This document shows, in pieces, positions 39,016-47,073 of a DNA stretch of 64,000 nt; position 1 is the first letter of the stretch; each line of letters opens with the position of its first letter. Origin of the DNA: Streptomyces sp. NRRL F-5126 (GTDB lineage: Bacteria; Actinomycetota; Actinomycetes; Streptomycetales; Streptomycetaceae); the NCBI RefSeq assembly GCF_000721265.1, contig NZ_JOFZ01000002.1, forward strand, positions 124,001-188,000, in the 5' to 3' direction. The translations under genes were made by a program, and so were the position numbers. The notes below the pieces were generated by a model. It saw nothing but the letters and a program-made list of their open reading frames with translations. It was not told the DNA's origin and searched no databases.

Positions 39016-39479
39016 GCCGGTCGCCCACCCGCTGCGGGCAGGCGGCGGCCACCAGGGACGGGCGCACGCCCGCGGAGCCCCGGGGCGGCGTGCGCTGCCG
39101 TGTCGCGAACCAGTCGTCCCCGTCGTCCCGCGTGCGGCCGTACTCGCTCACCGGGGGCCGCACGCGCGCCGAACACGTCCTGCGCGTCGAGACGTTCGTC
39201 GCGGCGACCGAGGCGCCCGCCGGGCGTGCGGAGCCGCCGCGCCGCGGCTCCTCCCGGGTGATGCCCGAGGTGAGCGCGATCGTGGAGCTGTGCCGTCGCA
39301 TGCGGACGGTCGCGGAGGTGGCGGCGCTGCTGAAAATGCCGCTCGGCGTGGTGAGGGTGCTGCTCAGCGACCTCGCCGACCAGGGAAGGATCAGGGTGTA
39401 CGGGACCGGCCACGACGGCACCGAACAGCCGGACCATGCACTGCTGGAAAGGGTATTGAGTGGACTCCGCCGTCTCTGA
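39012..39479 (+). CDS. cvnC: DUF742 protein CvnC
   Basis: 155 residues. After a variable N-terminus, the DUF742 core is clear: VRPYSLTGGRTRAEHVLRVE and a winged-helix-like region VIELCRRMRTVAEVAALLKM followed by PLGVVRVLLSDLADQGRIRV. It starts with GTG inside the cvnB stop (GTGA). The protein is a standard conservon member, thought to take part in the complex with CvnA, B and D. Confidence 0.9.
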   Translation: MSRSPTRCGQAAATRDGRTPAEPRGGVRCRVANQSSPSSRVRPYSLTGGRTRAEHVLRVETFVAATEAPAGRAEPPRRGSSRVMPEVSAIVELCRRMRTVAEVAALLKMPLGVVRVLLSDLADQGRIRVYGTGHDGTEQPDHALLERVLSGLRRL

Positions 39480-40104
39480 CGACACCGCAGACACCGAGGC
39501 CGCCGCCGTCTCCGAGCCGGACGAGAGCCCGCGGTCCTGGCAGCTCGACCGGTCACGAGCGCCCGTCGCCACGAAGATAGTGATCGCGGGCGGTTTCGGG
39601 GTCGGCAAGACGACGTTCGTCGGCTCGGTGTCGGAGATCCCGCCGCTGCGCACGGAGTCGCTGATGACGGCGGCGAGCGCGGCCACGGACGACCTCACCG
39701 CCGTGCCTGACAAGGTCACCACGACCGTCGCCATGGACTACGGCCGCATCACGCTCGACAACGACCTCGTGCTCTACCTGTTCGGCACGCCGGGCCAGCA
39801 GCGGTTCTGGTTCATGTGGGACGACATCGTGCGCGGCGCGATCGGCGCGGTCGTCCTCGTCGACACGCGCCGCATCGACGACTGCTTCCCCGCGCTCGAC
39901 TACTTCGAGACCTGCGGTCTTCCCTACATCGTCGCGGTGAACCACTTCGAGGGCGCCGAGGCGTTCGACCCGGCGGCCGTCAGGCACGCGCTGTCCGTCG
40001 CGGACAGCGTCCCGCTGCTGATCATGGACGCACGCCAGCGGGTGTCGGCCGTGGAGTCGCTGATGACGCTCGTACGGCACGCGCTCGAGACGGGCGGGCG
40101 GTAG
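39460..40104 (+). CDS. cvnD: Small GTPase CvnD
   Basis: 214 residues. The P-loop GGFGVGKTTFVGSV and the switch II region LFGTPGQQRFWFMWDD mark a MglA/Ras-like conservon GTPase (ATP/GTP-binding). The G4 position reads AVNHFEG, so the usual NKxD is degenerate. The GTG start lies 20 bases inside the cvnC end with GGAAAGGG upstream, giving tight coupling. It is presumed to switch between nucleotide states under control of CvnB and the membrane kinase-like CvnA. Confidence 0.92.
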   Translation: MDSAVSDDTADTEAAAVSEPDESPRSWQLDRSRAPVATKIVIAGGFGVGKTTFVGSVSEIPPLRTESLMTAASAATDDLTAVPDKVTTTVAMDYGRITLDNDLVLYLFGTPGQQRFWFMWDDIVRGAIGAVVLVDTRRIDDCFPALDYFETCGLPYIVAVNHFEGAEAFDPAAVRHALSVADSVPLLIMDARQRVSAVESLMTLVRHALETGGR

Positions 40105-40116
40105 CCGCCTGCCCGA

Positions 40117-41256
40117 TCACAGATCCGCGTCCGAGCCAGTGCCGGCGCCTACCGGCAGCCGGGGCGGCCGGTAGGCGGCCGGGCTGAGCACGGTCCCCGA
40201 CGCGTCCGGGCGCACCGCGCCGAGCAGCGGGTTCGCGGCGATCGGCGACACCTTGACGTGCCCACCCGGGCGCGGGGCCTGGACGACCTTGCCGTGACCG
40301 AGGTACACCGCCACGTGCGTGGCCTTCGGGAAGTAGACTACGAGGTCGCCGGGGCGCAGCCGGTCGAGCGGCACGCGCGGCAGGTCGTGCCACTGCTGCT
40401 GGCTGGTGCGTGGCACGTGCACACCGGCGTGCGCCCACGCCTGCGACGTCAGGCCCGAGCAGTCGAAGGCGCCGGGGCCCGTGGCGCCCCACTCGTACGG
40501 CTTGCCGATCTGCGCCACTGCGTACCGCAGCGCCGCGGCCCCCGCCGCGGTCGGTGTGGCGGTCTTCGCGGCCTCGCCCTGCGGGCCGAGGGCCCCCGAG
40601 TCCACGAGGTCCTGCTGGGCCTTGTCCGTGCCGCTGCGGTCGAGCGCGGCCAGCCGGCCGAGCACGTCAGGGCTGAGCCCGGCGAGCAGCGCCTCGACCT
40701 GGCGCAGCTTGGCCTCTGCCGAGTCGCGCTGCTGCTTCTTGCGCGCGGCCAGCTGCTGCTGCTTCGCGAGCGCGGTGCGGGTGGCGACGACCGCCGTGTC
40801 CGCGTGGCGCATGCTCGACACGAGCCGCGCCCGCGTGGCCACGTTGCCGCGCGCGGCACGGGCCAGCATGTGCTGCTCCTCGACGGCGCGCTCGGGGTCG
40901 TCGCCGAGCAGCAACTGGAGGTAGCCGGAGAGTTCGGGCGTGCCGCGGTACTGCGCGCGTGCCAGGGCGCCCGCCGCGCCGCGGCTGCGGTCGAGCGCGG
41001 CCCTGGCCCGGTCGAGGCCGCTGCCGGCCTTGTCGGCGACGGCGCGCTGCTTGGTGAGGGCCTGCGCGGTGGCGTTGTACGCCTCGTCGGCGGCCTCGGC
41101 CTGCTGGTAGAGGGTCTTGAGCTGAGTGAGGAGCGCCGCCACACCGCCGGGCTCGGGAGCGGCGGGCGGCGTGGCGGCGGACGTGGGGACGACGGTCAGC
41201 GCGGTGATCGCGGCGGCCGCCGCGACCGTTGCACGGGCGGATCGCAGGCGCGACAT
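40117..41256 (-). CDS. Secreted NlpC/P60 peptidoglycan endopeptidase with coiled coil
   Basis: 379 residues. A signal peptide (MSRLRSARATVAAAAAITAL ending near TSAATPP) is followed by a long coiled coil (residues 40-200, with two helical arms of RipA/cell-wall-hydrolase type). The C-terminal NlpC/P60 domain carries the catalytic Cys in GPGAFDCSGLTSQAW and His in KATHVAVYLGHGKVV. It should cut peptide stems of peptidoglycan during growth. A strong site, CGGAGG, sits before the ATG. About 75 bases further upstream a candidate c-di-AMP riboswitch begins, consistent with the known control of Streptomyces cell-wall hydrolases. Confidence 0.93.
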   Translation of the reverse strand: MSRLRSARATVAAAAAITALTVVPTSAATPPAAPEPGGVAALLTQLKTLYQQAEAADEAYNATAQALTKQRAVADKAGSGLDRARAALDRSRGAAGALARAQYRGTPELSGYLQLLLGDDPERAVEEQHMLARAARGNVATRARLVSSMRHADTAVVATRTALAKQQQLAARKKQQRDSAEAKLRQVEALLAGLSPDVLGRLAALDRSGTDKAQQDLVDSGALGPQGEAAKTATPTAAGAAALRYAVAQIGKPYEWGATGPGAFDCSGLTSQAWAHAGVHVPRTSQQQWHDLPRVPLDRLRPGDLVVYFPKATHVAVYLGHGKVVQAPRPGGHVKVSPIAANPLLGAVRPDASGTVLSPAAYRPPRLPVGAGTGSDADL

Positions 41257-41329
41257 GTCACCTCCGGTGGGGGCGGGAACGAGCCGCGGGGTGGTGTTTC
41301 ACGCGCGGCGCTCGGCGGATTCATGAACG

Positions 41330-41440
41330 CCACACCATGCGATTACCTGACGAGTCGTCTGGACGGGGGAGGAATTTCACCCTCTGGGCTGCACCCGGCA
41401 CCACCCCGGCGGTGCGCCTTGCACGCGAACGCGCGACGTG
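41330..41440 (-). promoter_or_regulatory. Candidate ydaO-type c-di-AMP riboswitch upstream of the NlpC/P60 gene
   Basis: Read on the minus strand, AGAGGGTGAAATTCC (around 41374-41382) resembles the GGGTGAATC box of the aptamer. CGACTCGTCAGGTAATCGC (ending near 41335) resembles the conserved CGAATCCGTCAGCTAACC box. Their order, about 40-base spacing, and position ahead of a cell-wall hydrolase gene fit. I could not fold the full pseudoknot by eye and the boxes deviate from consensus. Confidence 0.45.
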
Positions 41441-41913
41441 CGTGCGCCCCGGCGGCGCGCGTGCGTCCACCCTTGCGGCGTAGGCGCCCGCCCCCGGGCG
41501 CAGGAGCCGCCGGAGGCTGTGGGGGAGCCCGCCGAGCTCGGCCGCCGACTGCCGCCCGGGGTTCGGAGATCGGCGCCTGGGCCGCCCGCGCCAGGAGGGC
41601 CCAGGGGCAGCGCCGCAGCAGCCTGGGAGCCGGCATCCCGAGGGGACAACTCGTGCGGGGCAGGCCTCAACGGGCCCGGACCGGGGTGGGCGGGGCGCGG
41701 GGCCGGTCCACGGTCGGTGGGGCCGGTCAGGTGTGCGCGGCAGTTTCGCGGGCCCGGGGGCCGCCCAGCGCTTCGTGCGGGGCGTGGTGCCTGTCCAAGC
41801 GGGCTTGGTCAGCTGTGCGGCCCGTCCCGGGCAGCTCCTGCACAACGAGCCAACACGCCCCGGGGCGGGCCCGGACAGGCTGGGTGCTGAGCCCGCGCAC
41901 CTCAGGGGCAGGC
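41441..41913. other. Gene-free stretch upstream of the NlpC/P60 leader
   Basis: About 470 bases of extremely GC-rich sequence. Open frames exist on both strands, but none has a start site, codon pattern or product I can support. It presumably contains the promoter of the leader RNA. Confidence 0.4.
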
Positions 41914-42195
41914 TCAGCGGTCCGCGCGCGGCGGCCTGCGGGTCCACGGCCAGCGGGGGCCGTCCGCCACGCGGCCCGCCGGGGCGTACTCGTACGTCCA
42001 GCCACGCTGGAGGCCCAGCCGCTTGGTGAAGCCTGCCGCGACACGCCGGTAGGTGTACACGGTGGGCGGCGCGTCCCCCTCGTTGGGCACCGGGACGTCG
42101 TACCACTTCGGTGGCTGCCCGGTCAGCCCCGTCAGCACGGGCAGCACGCGCCCGGCCAGCGGGCCGCCGACGAACAGGGTGTTCTCGCTCCTCAC
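41914..42195 (-). CDS. Small conserved hypothetical protein
   Basis: A 93-residue protein beginning at a GTG ten bases after the TetR stop, with GGTGGGG upstream, so it is the second gene of the TetR operon. The sequence has a recognisable folded part (FVGGPLAGRVLPVLTGLTGQ, then PTVYTYRRVAAGF) and a basic, Pro/Trp-rich end. I do not know its function. Confidence 0.65.
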   Translation of the reverse strand: MRSENTLFVGGPLAGRVLPVLTGLTGQPPKWYDVPVPNEGDAPPTVYTYRRVAAGFTKRLGLQRGWTYEYAPAGRVADGPRWPWTRRPPRADR

Positions 42196-42205
42196 CCCAC
42201 CAGTC

Positions 42206-42934
42206 TCACCCGGAAGTCATCGAGCGCACCAGCGGGGCCAGCTTGCGCGCCAGCGAGGCGACGGCGCCGTCCGCCGTCTCCTGAGCCGACATCGCGGCAA
42301 CCGCCTCCGCCGTCTCCGCGTCGCGCGTCGCCGTCGTCGCGAGCAGGGCCACCAGGTTGTCGACCAGCCAGTCGCGCAACTCGGCGGCATCCGGCCGCTT
42401 CTCCTCGTCCAGCCACGTCAGGGAGGCCGACTCGACCGCCGCGATCCACGTGCGCACCAGCATCCGCAGCCGTGGGCCCGGCCGCACGGCGCCCAGGTGC
42501 AGCAGTATCTGATCGGCCCCGGCCCGGCGCACCTCGTCCACGATCGCCGTCGTGCGCGACGTCTCGCACACGCCGCCGCCGCTCAGCAGCGCGCTGAAAC
42601 CCGTGCCGTGCTCGTCCACGAACGCGAGGTAGCGGTCGAGCACCCGCTTCAGCCGGTCCGTGGGCGGGCCCACCGGCGGCTCGGTGAAGCAACGTTCCAG
42701 CTCGTCCGCCGACGAGCGCAGGGCCGCCTCGTACAACTGCTGCTTGCCCCCGGGGAAGTACCGGTACACGAGCGGCCGCGACACGCCCGCCGCGGCCGCC
42801 ACGTCCTCCGGCGTCACCTCTTCGGGCGTGCGGTGCGCGAACAGCGTGAGCGCCGCATCCAGCAGCTGGGCACGGCGCCGCTCCACGCTCAGCCTGCGGT
42901 AGGCGGGAGGCGGTGCGGGCGTCGCGGCGGTCAT
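42206..42934 (-). CDS. TetR-family transcriptional regulator
   Basis: 242 residues. The N-terminal helix-turn-helix is typical (RRAQLLDAALTLFAHRTPEE, then VAAAAGVSRPLVYRYFPGGK), with a ligand-binding domain resembling TetR C-terminal group members (LDRYLAFVDEHGTGFSALL). The ATG follows TACGCT by six bases and lacks a ribosome site, so it is probably leaderless. It sits just downstream of, and on the same strand as, the AurF-type oxygenase gene, and may control it. Confidence 0.9.
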   Translation of the reverse strand: MTAATPAPPPAYRRLSVERRRAQLLDAALTLFAHRTPEEVTPEDVAAAAGVSRPLVYRYFPGGKQQLYEAALRSSADELERCFTEPPVGPPTDRLKRVLDRYLAFVDEHGTGFSALLSGGGVCETSRTTAIVDEVRRAGADQILLHLGAVRPGPRLRMLVRTWIAAVESASLTWLDEEKRPDAAELRDWLVDNLVALLATTATRDAETAEAVAAMSAQETADGAVASLARKLAPLVRSMTSG

Positions 42935-42940
42935 GGGTTC

Positions 42941-42946
42941 AGCGTA
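42941..42946 (-). promoter_or_regulatory. Candidate -10 (TACGCT) of a leaderless TetR-gene promoter
   Basis: On the minus strand TACGCT ends six bases before the TetR start codon, in the 35-base gap after the oxygenase gene. Confidence 0.45.
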
Positions 42947-42969
42947 ACCACTGGCCCCGCGCCGCGGGA

Positions 42970-43926
42970 TCAGGCCAGCAGGCCCGAGCTGCGCCACAGC
43001 GCCCTGCCGGGGCCGTGCAGCACGCCGATGTCGTCCAGGAAGTCCGTCAGCCGCTTCGCGCCCGACTGCATCACCTCGCGCCGGTGGCCGCTGGCCCTGA
43101 CCTGCGCGACCGCCTCGCGCCTGTTGAGGCCGACGTTCTCGTACACCTGCGGGTTGACGAAGCAGACCGAGAACACGCGGGCGGCCTGCCCGCTCGACAC
43201 CCGGGTGAACTCCCGCTCCCAGCGCGGGGCCGTCACCATCTGCCGGCGCAACTCCTCGCGCGCGTAGCGCACGTGCCGCGACTCCTCGATGACATGGATC
43301 CGCGTCACACCGCGCACCAGCGTCTGCACCCGCTCGTCGGGGAACGTCAGCCGCTGCATCCAGTCGAGTATCTCCTCGCCGAGCAGCGTCGCCGCGAAGG
43401 AACCAGGCGTCGTGGACACCGTCTTCAGCGCGCGCGCCATGTTGTGGTACACGCGCGGCACCGGATAGGCGGGCGCGCCGCCCCTCTTGATCATGCGCGC
43501 GAACATCTTGGAGTGCCTGCACTCGTCCGCGATCTCCGTGAGCGCGTACCTGACGTGGTCGCTGATCACGGACTTGTCGTAGATGTGCCGCACGAGCAGC
43601 TGCATCAGGATGATCTCGAACCAGATCCCGAGCGACGCCAGCGAGGCCGCCTCGTGGCGCGCCAGGTCCATCCGCTGCTCCTCGGACATCCGACGCCACA
43701 TCGGGGTGTCGTAGAGGGAGACGAGCTCGGGCGGCCAGAACCACTTGCCCTCGTCGAGCGGGGCCTCCCAGTCGAGCTCCGCGTCCGGGTCGAAGGAGTG
43801 CTTGGCGGACGACTCGAGCAGCCGCTTGGCGATCTGCTCACGGTCCTTGAGCGGCCCCAACGCATCTTGCAGGACGGGGTCGTTCATCAATGAGTCGCGG
43901 CTCGGTCGGGCGGGCGCGGTCGTCAT
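42970..43926 (-). CDS. AurF-family diiron oxygenase
   Basis: A 318-residue non-haem diiron protein. Likely iron ligands are in paired helices: ARHEAASLASLGIWFE, EIADECRHSKMFARMI, GEEILDWMQRL and HVIEESRHVRYAREEL. AurF-type enzymes oxidise aryl-amines or related nitrogen compounds, often in biosynthetic clusters; this one stands alone beside a TetR gene, so its substrate is unknown. The start was set at MTTAPARPSRD because GAGGAGG lies eight bases upstream; the frame stays open for 16 further codons. Confidence 0.88.
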   Translation of the reverse strand: MTTAPARPSRDSLMNDPVLQDALGPLKDREQIAKRLLESSAKHSFDPDAELDWEAPLDEGKWFWPPELVSLYDTPMWRRMSEEQRMDLARHEAASLASLGIWFEIILMQLLVRHIYDKSVISDHVRYALTEIADECRHSKMFARMIKRGGAPAYPVPRVYHNMARALKTVSTTPGSFAATLLGEEILDWMQRLTFPDERVQTLVRGVTRIHVIEESRHVRYAREELRRQMVTAPRWEREFTRVSSGQAARVFSVCFVNPQVYENVGLNRREAVAQVRASGHRREVMQSGAKRLTDFLDDIGVLHGPGRALWRSSGLLA

Positions 43927-44163
43927 GGTGCGTGCCTCCTCGGTCGGTTGAGGGGCCGAGTTACCGGCGGTCACCCCCTATGAGACTGCTTGTCAGCAGA
44001 GCCGTCAATCCCTTGGACGGCACTTGTTGACTCCGCGTCTAGCAAGGGCGGGGGTGCGGTGACGGTCCCACGCCGTGCCGGGACTGTGCGGAGTGGCCGG
44101 AACGGAACGGATCAGGCCGGAAACGCACGGCGTGATCCGGCCCCGGCGCGTCACGATGGACGT

Positions 44164-45123
44164 ATGACCGCGATCTCCTCCGCCGGCTCCGTCGACTCGC
44201 CCGGCGGCCCCGGTGCCGCACGCCGAAGTCTCGAAGGGCTCGCCATGGGCGACGCCTTCGGCGAGCGGTGGTTCTCCCGGTTCCGCGAGCCCGAGGAGGC
44301 CCGCGAACAGATCAGGCGGCGAAGAACGCCCGACGAGCCCCGATGGCGCTGGACGGACGACACGGCTCTCGCACTCGCCGTCCACCGCGTGCTCGTCGAG
44401 CGCGGCACGATCGACCAGGACCGCCTCGCCGCCTGCTTCGGCCTCGCCTACGACGCCCATTCGGGGCGCGGCTACGGGTACGGCATGCACGTCCTGCTGC
44501 CCGCGCTGCTCGCCGAACCCGCGTCGTGGCGGACGCTCGCGCCCGGGCTGTTCGACGGCGGCAGCCTCGGCAACGGCGCCGCTATGCGCGTGGCCCCGCT
44601 GGGCGCCTGGTTCGCCGACGACCTCCCGCGCGCGGCCGAGCAGGCCGCCCTCTCCGCCGAGGTCACCCACGCCCACCCGCAGGGCGTCGCGGGCGCGGTG
44701 GCGGTCGCCGTGGCCGCCGCGCTCTCCGCGCGCGGGGAGCTGACGCTGGACGCCGTCGCGGCGGCGACGCCCCGCGGCGCCGTGCGCGACGGCCTTGAGC
44801 GTGCCTGCGAGACACCCTTCACGACGGAACCGGCCCGCGCGGCGGACACGCTGGGCAACGGCAGCCGCATACGCGCCGACGACACCGTGCCGTTCGCCGT
44901 CTGGACGGCGGCCAGGCACCACGACGACCTCGCCGGCGCGCTGTGGGCGACGGCCGAAGCCCTCGGCGACGTCGACACCACCTGCGCGATCACCGGGGGA
45001 ATCGTCGGCGCGCGCACGGGCATCTCGGCCACGCCCGCGGACTGGCGCCGCCGCCGGGAGCCCCTCACGCCCGCCGGGCCCGCGGAGCCCGCAGGCTCCG
45101 CGGAGCGCGATGGCTCGCGCTGA
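44164..45123 (+). CDS. ADP-ribosylglycohydrolase family protein
   Basis: 319 residues. The dimetal ADP-ribosylglycohydrolase fold is indicated by LEGLAMGDAFGERW, RWTDDTALALAV (metal-binding TDD), GNGAAMRVAPLGAW and DVDTTCAITGGIVGAR. It removes ADP-ribose from proteins, small molecules or nucleic acids in the cytoplasm. CACGAT six bases before the ATG suggests another leaderless start, although the match to TAnnnT is imperfect. It stands alone between the divergent oxygenase gene and the convergent PBP gene. Confidence 0.9.
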   Translation: MTAISSAGSVDSPGGPGAARRSLEGLAMGDAFGERWFSRFREPEEAREQIRRRRTPDEPRWRWTDDTALALAVHRVLVERGTIDQDRLAACFGLAYDAHSGRGYGYGMHVLLPALLAEPASWRTLAPGLFDGGSLGNGAAMRVAPLGAWFADDLPRAAEQAALSAEVTHAHPQGVAGAVAVAVAAALSARGELTLDAVAAATPRGAVRDGLERACETPFTTEPARAADTLGNGSRIRADDTVPFAVWTAARHHDDLAGALWATAEALGDVDTTCAITGGIVGARTGISATPADWRRRREPLTPAGPAEPAGSAERDGSR

Positions 45124-45597
45124 ACCATCCTGCCTCCGGCAGAGCCAGGCGGTTGCGGCGGGCCCGCCGCGTGAGTTGTGCGCTTCCCCAGCGCCGTTGA
45201 GCGACACCCTGGCGTGATGGCGCCGCCGGAGCGGTGCTCGGCCCGGGTGCCGTAGGTGAGCGTTGTCTTCGCCGTCGGACGGGCACCACTGCGCATCGCA
45301 GGCCGCCGCCAAAGGCGGGGCTACCGACGCCGAGCGTGCCGGCGCCGCTGCGTGGGCGCGCCCCCGCGCGGCCCGCCCGGTGCGGGCGCCCGGGCTCGGG
45401 CCCCAACGCGGCGGGCCGAGCGCACCACGGGCGCGGGCGGGGGCCGGCGGCCTCCTCCCCGGGGAGAGGCGCTCACGAGCGGCGCTGCGGCGCGGCCCAC
45501 CCGAACGACGGGGAGCGTGAAGCACGCGCGGCCCTGGCGCTGCCCGCGCCGAGCGCCCGGCGGGCGCTCCCGAGCGCGCACGGGATCGTGCCGGACG
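45124..45597. other. Gene-free stretch between convergent genes
   Basis: About 470 bases of GC-rich sequence without a supportable gene. I see no clear terminator, tRNA or ordered repeat in it. Confidence 0.4.
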
Positions 45598-47073
45598 CTA
45601 CCCGCGCCCCGCGCGATCCCGCGCCAGCGCCGCCTTCATCACCGACTTCGCGATCGGCGCCGCCACCCCGCCCCCGCTGATGTCCGCCCGGTCGGCCTCC
45701 GCGTCCTCCACCACGACCGCGACCGCCACCGCCGGCGACGCCGCGTCCTTGGCCTGCGCCCACGCGATGAACCACGCGTAGGGCAACCCCGCGTTGCCCA
45801 CGCCGTGCTGGGCCGTGCCCGTCTTGCCGCCCACGGTCGCGCCCTTGATCGCGCCGTTCCCGCCCGTGCCGGTCCGCACCACGTTCACCATCATCCGCCG
45901 CAGCTTCCGCGCCGTCGTCGCGCTCATCACCCGCTTGTACGTACGGTCCGGGTCACGCGACACCAGACGGCCCGACGCCGTCTCGGTGTGGTCCACCAGG
46001 CGCGGGTACCTCAGCACCCCGTCGTTGGCGACAGCCGCCGAGACCATCGCCATCTGGAGCGGCGTCGCCGTCGTGTCGTACTGGCCGATCGACGAGAGCG
46101 CCAGCTGGTCCGGGCTCATGTGCTCATCGAAACGGGAGGCGGACACAGGCGACGGAATGCGCAGAGACGGGTCGTTGAAGCCGAACTTCTCGGTCGTGCC
46201 GACCATCTTCGCCAGACCGACCTTCACGCCGAGCCCCGCCATCACCGTGTTGCACGACCAGGTGATCGCGTACTTCAGCGACGCGTTGCCGCACCCGTCC
46301 GCCTCGTTGGGCAGGCTCGTGCTCGTGCCGGGCAACGGGTAGGGCGCGGGGATGCCGGTCGGCGCGTCCACGTCCTTGACGACACCGGACTCCAGCGCGG
46401 CCGCAGCCGTGACGATCTTGAACGCCGAACCCGGCGGGTAGCTCTGGTTCAACGCCCTGTTGAGCATGGGCTGCGTGTCCGTGTGGTTCAGGCGCGACCA
46501 CGCGTCCGTCACCCGGCTGCCCGTGCCGGACAGCACGCCGGGGTCGTAGGACGGGCTGCTGACGAGCGCGAGGATCCGGCCGCTCGCCGGCTCGATCGCC
46601 ACGACGGCGCCCCGTCGCCCGTCGAGCCCGGTGTAGGCGGCGCGCTGCAGCGACTTCTCGATCGTGGTGACGACCGTCCCGCCTGCGCTGCGCCCGTGGG
46701 CGTGGTCCCCGGAGAACGAGAGGGGTGCGAGGCGCGGGTCCGAGCCGCCGAGGATGCCGTCCTCGGCGTTTTCGATCCCCGTCGAGCCGTACGTCTGTGA
46801 GACGTAGCCGGTGACGGGTGCGTACAGCGGGCCCTGCGTGTACGTCCGCTCGTACCTGAGGCGCTGGTGGGTGTCGCGGGAGCCCGTCACGGGCGAGCCG
46901 TCCACCAGGATGCTGCCGCGTGGCCTGCCGAAGCGCTGCACGGTGGGGCGGGGGTTGCCGGGGTGCTTGTCCAGGTTCTCCGCCTCGACGCCTTGCAGCC
47001 GCACGGCGTTGGCCAGCAGCGCGACCAGGAGCAGGAGGCAGAAGGCGGCGGTGTGCCTGATCTGGCGGGTCAC
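45598..47073 (-). CDS. Class B penicillin-binding protein (FtsI/PBP2-type transpeptidase)
   Basis: 491 residues. One N-terminal membrane anchor (residues 5-25, [19 protein letters not shown]) is followed by the pedestal domain (RPRGSILVDGSPV) and the transpeptidase domain. The three active-site motifs are complete: SAFK in PPGSAFKIV, SCN in TWSCNTVMAGL and KTG in VGGKTGTAQHG. It cross-links peptidoglycan outside the membrane, with its SEDS partner as glycosyltransferase. It begins with GTG overlapping the stop of the SEDS gene (GTGA). The pair resembles the spore-wall or septal SEDS-PBP pairs of Streptomyces. Confidence 0.93.
   Translation of the reverse strand: MTRQIRHTAAFCLLLLVALLANAVRLQGVEAENLDKHPGNPRPTVQRFGRPRGSILVDGSPVTGSRDTHQRLRYERTYTQGPLYAPVTGYVSQTYGSTGIENAEDGILGGSDPRLAPLSFSGDHAHGRSAGGTVVTTIEKSLQRAAYTGLDGRRGAVVAIEPASGRILALVSSPSYDPGVLSGTGSRVTDAWSRLNHTDTQPMLNRALNQSYPPGSAFKIVTAAAALESGVVKDVDAPTGIPAPYPLPGTSTSLPNEADGCGNASLKYAITWSCNTVMAGLGVKVGLAKMVGTTEKFGFNDPSLRIPSPVSASRFDEHMSPDQLALSSIGQYDTTATPLQMAMVSAAVANDGVLRYPRLVDHTETASGRLVSRDPDRTYKRVMSATTARKLRRMMVNVVRTGTGGNGAIKGATVGGKTGTAQHGVGNAGLPYAWFIAWAQAKDAASPAVAVAVVVEDAEADRADISGGGVAAPIAKSVMKAALARDRAGRG

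Noticed and set aside
41438..41890. Open frames in the GC-rich stretch upstream of the NlpC/P60 leader
   Set aside because: Arg/Pro/Gly-rich products without start signals or recognisable sequence.
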